The translations under genes were made by a program, and so were the position numbers. Below are positions 60,263-64,000 of a stretch of 64,000 nucleotides of DNA, one piece after another; position 1 is the first letter of the stretch; each line of letters begins with the position of its first letter. The stretch spans positions 62,001-126,000 of the forward strand of contig CAXKVR010000336.1 in NCBI GenBank assembly GCA_964058845.1. The letters run 5' to 3'. This stretch comes from Carex sylvatica. Lineage: Eukaryota > Streptophyta > Magnoliopsida > Poales > Cyperaceae. The notes under the pieces are model-generated. The model was not told the DNA's origin, did no database searches, and saw only the letters and a list, made by a program, of their open reading frames with translations.

Positions 60263-61326
60263 ATATAATATATATATAAGTATATTAATATAATAATATA
60301 ATATAAAAACAAAAAATTATATAATATAATATAATATAATATAATATAATAATATAAAAAATATATATAATATAATATAATAATATTATAATCTTATTCG
60401 CAATATTAAGGTTCTCGGATGGGTCTTACTTCCTCGTCCGAGCTGGCTTCTTTTTTTTTCTTTTTTTTACCAGAGAAGGTTTAGATATTTTTTGAAATTC
60501 TGGACGGGTCTTCCTTTTTCGACCGGTTTTTCTTTTTTTTTCCTTCCACGACTAAGCTGTTGTTAGCATTAATTAGGTTAAGGAACCCGGACGGGTTAAT
60601 TAGTCCCGTCCCATGAGATGGGATATTTGAGCCCGTTCTACTCACATCTTGAAAAAAATCCAAAAACAATCCCGTATTTCGATATTTTATTTATTTATTT
60701 TCTATTAATAAAAAATTCGGTCGGATAATGGCCTTACCGTATCCGCATCCGTTATAATTTTTCGGATACGAATAGTCTCGGAAACAAATACGGATCAGAT
60801 GTTAAACGGATATGGATACGGATTGGATTTCAGATGGATACAGATACGGATATCAATATAATTCGGATAGTTAAAAATAAAATACTAATGCACATTCTAG
60901 TAAAAAGTAATATCTAAATATAACTTTTTTTCGAGATTTTATATTTTTCACAAGTTCGTTGGTTACAAAACATATATCATGTTAACAAAATAATAGGTAC
61001 TAATTATATCATATTGTTCTTCAAAATGTACTGAATACCATTTTTTTTAACCGGATAAACAAAAACAAAAAATTAAAAGACACCTTAGACGCTTCCAGTC
61101 CTTCCTTCGTGGAGTGATAATAGTAGAGATTAATAGGAGTGTTGGAAAGAGAAGAAGAGAGCGCACAAAATCTGACGAGATGAACCAAGCTGTCAGAATT
61201 CAAATGGAGTAAAATATGAAGCTTGTAGAAGAAACAAAATTTACCTAAGAGTTCGAAACTTGTAGAAGAAGCAAAAGTGAAATACGAAAGGTTACAGTAA
61301 AAAGTAAAAAGGAGAGTAGAAAAGGC

Positions 61327-62389
61327 TAGAGTTTTGCTAACGGGTACAGGCCGGACGGTCTGGGTATATCTGAGGTAGGGCACGAGTACGGGCATCACTG
61401 GTATACGGGTTTCACGGACCGGGTATCACGAATATTTTTTTCAAAATCCGTGCCCTGCCCGTCTTATACCTGTGTCCGTGGTACCCTTGACGGGCAGGGC
61501 GGTCCGGGTACCCGGTCCGGTTTTTTTTTCTTTTTTCTTTTTTATTTTCTGTTTTTATTTTCTGTTTTTTTTTACGGTGTTGTACGAATATCATTACGTG
61601 TTTATAATTCGACTTTTAAAATCAAAATAGTTCAATATCAAATAGTGTATATAAATAAATAAAATTTGTAATTTATATATATAAATTATTCATGCAAAAA
61701 TTTGTATATTTATTCGGCTAAATACAAATGTATTTCTTTATTTCTTTACATGAGTCATTTTATTTTATTTTCAAATTCTCAATCTAATTATATAGTTACA
61801 TAATTTATTTATATCTCGAAATTTTTAGTTTATATTTTAAATTGATAATATATTTTCTAAATGTTTATTTTTTTTAATAGGTTAAATACAATATAAATCA
61901 AAAATATAATTAAATCAGAAACTTTAAAACAATAAATAAAAAAACAGAATTTAAAAAACAGAAATTAAAAAATAGAATTTAAAAAACAGAATTAAAAAAA
62001 CAGAAATTAATAAACAGAAATTAATAAACAGAATTTAAAAAACAGAATTTAAAAAACAGAAATTAAAAAAACAGAAATTAAAAAACAGAATAAAAAAAGG
62101 GAGGGAAATTTGAAAATTTTGAAATTTTGAAATTAAAAAAAAAAATGGGTACGGCTATACGGGCACGGGTACGGGTACACGGGTTCACGGGCACGGGCAC
62201 TAGGGTATACGGGTACGGGTAATCCGGTCTGGGTATGGTCGGATTTTTTCCTGAAAGGGCGTACCCTACCCGTTTTATGCCCGTACCCGTTTACCCGACC
62301 TATATCCGGGCTCGGGCACAGGTACCCCAGGCAGCGGGCACGGGCGGGTCGGGTACGGGAGGCCTGGGTCGGGTTCTTGCAACCCTCTA
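61327..62389. mobile_element. hAT-type MITE (1,063 bp) nested in the outer hAT
   Basis: 8-bp target duplication gaaaaggc (61319-61326 and 62390-62397). Ends TAGAGTTTTGC and TAGAGGGTTGCAAGAACCCG (complement strand). Both subterminal regions are packed with ACGGGTACGGGT/GGGTACCCG words. The centre has short A-rich repeats of AACAGAAATTAAAA type (61930-62095). No coding capacity. Confidence 0.85.
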
Positions 62390-62871
62390 GAAAAGGCTAT
62401 AAGAAAATAAATATTAAAATATATATTATTTGTAGACAAAAAGTCTAAGGTTGTATACAGTCAGAGAATCAAATTCAACCAATATTTGAAACTTTATTGT
62501 AACAAGCCGGTGGGATTTGGACTCAGTTGAGAAAATTTGGATATCCGAAATAAAGAAAATATCGGATACAGATAATTATCTGTATCTGAATCTGTATCCG
62601 ACTTCATATTCGAAACCGTATCCGTATTTATATCCGTTAAAAAATTATCCGAATCCAAATTCGTATCCAAAAATATTCAAATCAGTTATTTTTTGAATTC
62701 AAATCCGGATAATATCCAATCCGTTTACACCCCTAGGTGACCTACATTTGTTGACCAAGCCTTTTCAATTTATCTAATTCAGCTCAAATTTAATTATCTC
62801 ACAACGACACACACAAATTTAATTTCCGCACCAATTTAATTTCAAAACTAAAGGAATCGGATCAGCTCTTA

Positions 62872-62993
62872 GAAAATTTCTGCCTCTAGAGCCACTTTTG
62901 AGTGGGATCGAAATCACTTTTAACATTTAAATATTTGATCTCGGATTCATCTTGAATCCACCCAGCTGTGACTCTAGAGGCAGGAATTTTCTG
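62872..62993. repeat. Short hairpin element
   Basis: AAAATTTCTGCCTCTAGAGCCAC at the left (first 20 bases shown suffice: AAAATTTCTGCCTCTAGAGC) is inverted at 62968-62991 as TGACTCTAGAGGCAGGAATT. It is about 120 bp with no coding capacity and could be a small MITE. Confidence 0.6.
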
Positions 62994-63189
62994 TCTCCAG
63001 AGTGCAAGAGATTCAGTCTCAAAACTAAACTTCATACATTTTGTCCACAAATTAGATGGATTACATATAGAAATTTGAGCAATTTTAAAATTATTTCTAT
63101 TTTTATAACATTATTTTATTATTTTCTATTTTATAAAATTATTCCGATGAATAATCCAAAAAATTGCAAATTTGGATGAAATAAATTTT

Positions 63190-64000
63190 AGGGAAAATTT
63201 ATACTGTGCCCATGTAAACTTTTGAAATAGCCAATTTACCTATCAAAACAACATAATAGCCAATATCCCCATAAAAAATTACATTATTTCTTATATCCCC
63301 TTTATCTATTTAACCTTTTATTTTATTGTTTTAAATATTAAATTGGCATAAATACCCTTCTCTCTAAACATAGGTATCTAGTACTAACAGTGAAAGATAG
63401 CTAGTCTCTAATGGCGGACAGTAACTCCTCTGACATGTGGACAAAAATATCCTTTCTCTGATAACAAAAGTCAGAGTAGGACGAAGAAACAATCACAAAA
63501 AGTAAAAAATAATTTAAATAGAACCCAGCTTGAGCTCCAAAGACAACACTATGCCTCGCTGTTATAAACATTGCACTGCAATCAGATTAATTAAATTGCC
63601 TTAAGATTGGTTTAGCTATGTTGTGTTAGTCAAAATTGAAGACCCTTCTCTGCCTTTGTCGTTGTCACCGAGATGATACAAAACATGAATGAAGCAATTT
63701 CATTCACCCGACGGAAAAGATGAATTTACAAACAAATCTCCCTAAGCTAATTGAAAGAAAGAACTTGAATCTCGAGATTCGTTATTGAGCTTTTGATTTA
63801 TATTTTTGCAAAACTAAAGTATCTAATTAGATTGGTATGTCAAATTTTGGTTCCAAATTAATACGAAGGGGATAACAAGGTATCTCCATTTCAAAACAGA
63901 GAGTATAATGGTCAATTAAAATTATAAACTAATTAAATAAATGATTAAATAAATAAAATGGGGATAAAAGAAAGGATGTTAAATTTTTATGGGGATATTA
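63190..64000. mobile_element. Inverted-repeat element running off the window
   Basis: CCCCATAAAAAATTACATTATTTCTTATATCCCC around 63268-63300 (core CCCCATAAAAA) is inverted at 63960-63995 (GGGGATAAAAGAAAGG, then TTTTTATGGGGA). AATAGCCAAT words repeat near 63222 and 63253. The right end is not in the window, so size and class are open. No ORF. Confidence 0.5.

Larger units (their letters stand above)
58600..60400. repeat. AT microsatellite (ATATT/TATTA) blocks
   Basis: Long runs of TATTATATTATAT-type sequence at about 58600-58858, 59267-59320, 59740-59845 and 60263-60390. They separate the three hairpin MITEs inside the foldback MULE. Confidence 0.85.
48437..60720. mobile_element. Foldback MULE nested in the hAT element
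   Basis: 10-bp target duplication tcggataatg (48427-48436 and 60721-60730). The long inverted arms match the MULE at 4704-5918 (shared AAATAAATAAAATATC and GAGTAGAACGGG stretches). The left arm runs 48437-48651, is split by the copia insertion, and resumes at 58527 to about 58600; the right arm is about 60390-60720. Without the copia element it is about 2.4 kb, mostly hairpin MITEs and AT microsatellite, with no coding capacity. Confidence 0.85.
48401..62735. mobile_element. hAT-type element hosting a stack of nested insertions
   Basis: 8-bp target duplication ggtgacct (48393-48400 and 62736-62743) and terminal inverted repeats TAGGGGTGTAAACGG at both ends. The subterminal DNA repeats GGATACGGATA-type words (60730-60860 and 62550-62720). 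Removing the MULE (48437-60720) and the hAT MITE (61327-62389) leaves an element of roughly 1 kb without coding capacity, so the host is itself a non-autonomous hAT. Confidence 0.88.

Overview
The window is nuclear DNA from a flowering plant. It has intron-rich genes with GT-AG introns, plant-type TATA boxes, Ty1/copia elements primed by initiator-Met tRNA, Mutator-like (MULE) and hAT transposons, and a plant mobile domain (PMD) gene. The species cannot be named from the sequence. Two host genes lie on the minus strand; almost everything else is mobile DNA, much of it nested.

Bases 1-4.4 kb hold a complete seven-exon choline/ethanolamine kinase gene (CDS 729-4359, 345 aa) with a 5'-truncated LINE fragment in intron 1. 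A 1.2 kb foldback MULE (4704-5918) sits just upstream of its start, followed by AT-rich DNA with small inverted-repeat elements. Bases 8.7-33.4 kb hold one very large gene, a plant spatacsin (SPG11-like) homologue. I traced 25 exons on the minus strand that keep frame throughout (8,625 bp, 2,874 aa). Its introns carry a SINE-like copy, minisatellites and, in intron 3, a young and apparently coding-complete Ty1/copia element (25175-30815, 5-bp TSD).

Bases 36.7-45.5 kb are an 8.8 kb MULE with an 11-bp target duplication. Reading inward from the left terminus it carries a spliced PMD gene (770 aa) whose leader intron holds about twelve copies of a 247-bp tandem repeat. Reading inward from the right terminus it carries only the N-terminal MuDR part of a transposase, cut off by an exact 176-bp tandem array. 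This gene-carrying, non-autonomous-looking MULE is the most unusual unit here.

Bases 47.5-62.7 kb are a nested stack of transposons. A 583-bp hAT MITE stands alone. Next to it a hAT element (48401-62735) contains a foldback MULE (48437-60720), which contains a decayed copia element (48652-58521), whose 3' LTR contains a solo LTR of gypsy type (55947-57399). Three hairpin MITEs in an AT microsatellite fill the centre of the MULE, and another hAT MITE (61327-62389) lies in the right part of the outer element. The target duplications give the order of insertion. The copia element keeps gag, the end of reverse transcriptase/RNase H and an extra downstream ORF of plant-transposon-protein type. It has lost protease, integrase and most of reverse transcriptase. 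The last kilobase enters another inverted-repeat element that runs off the window.
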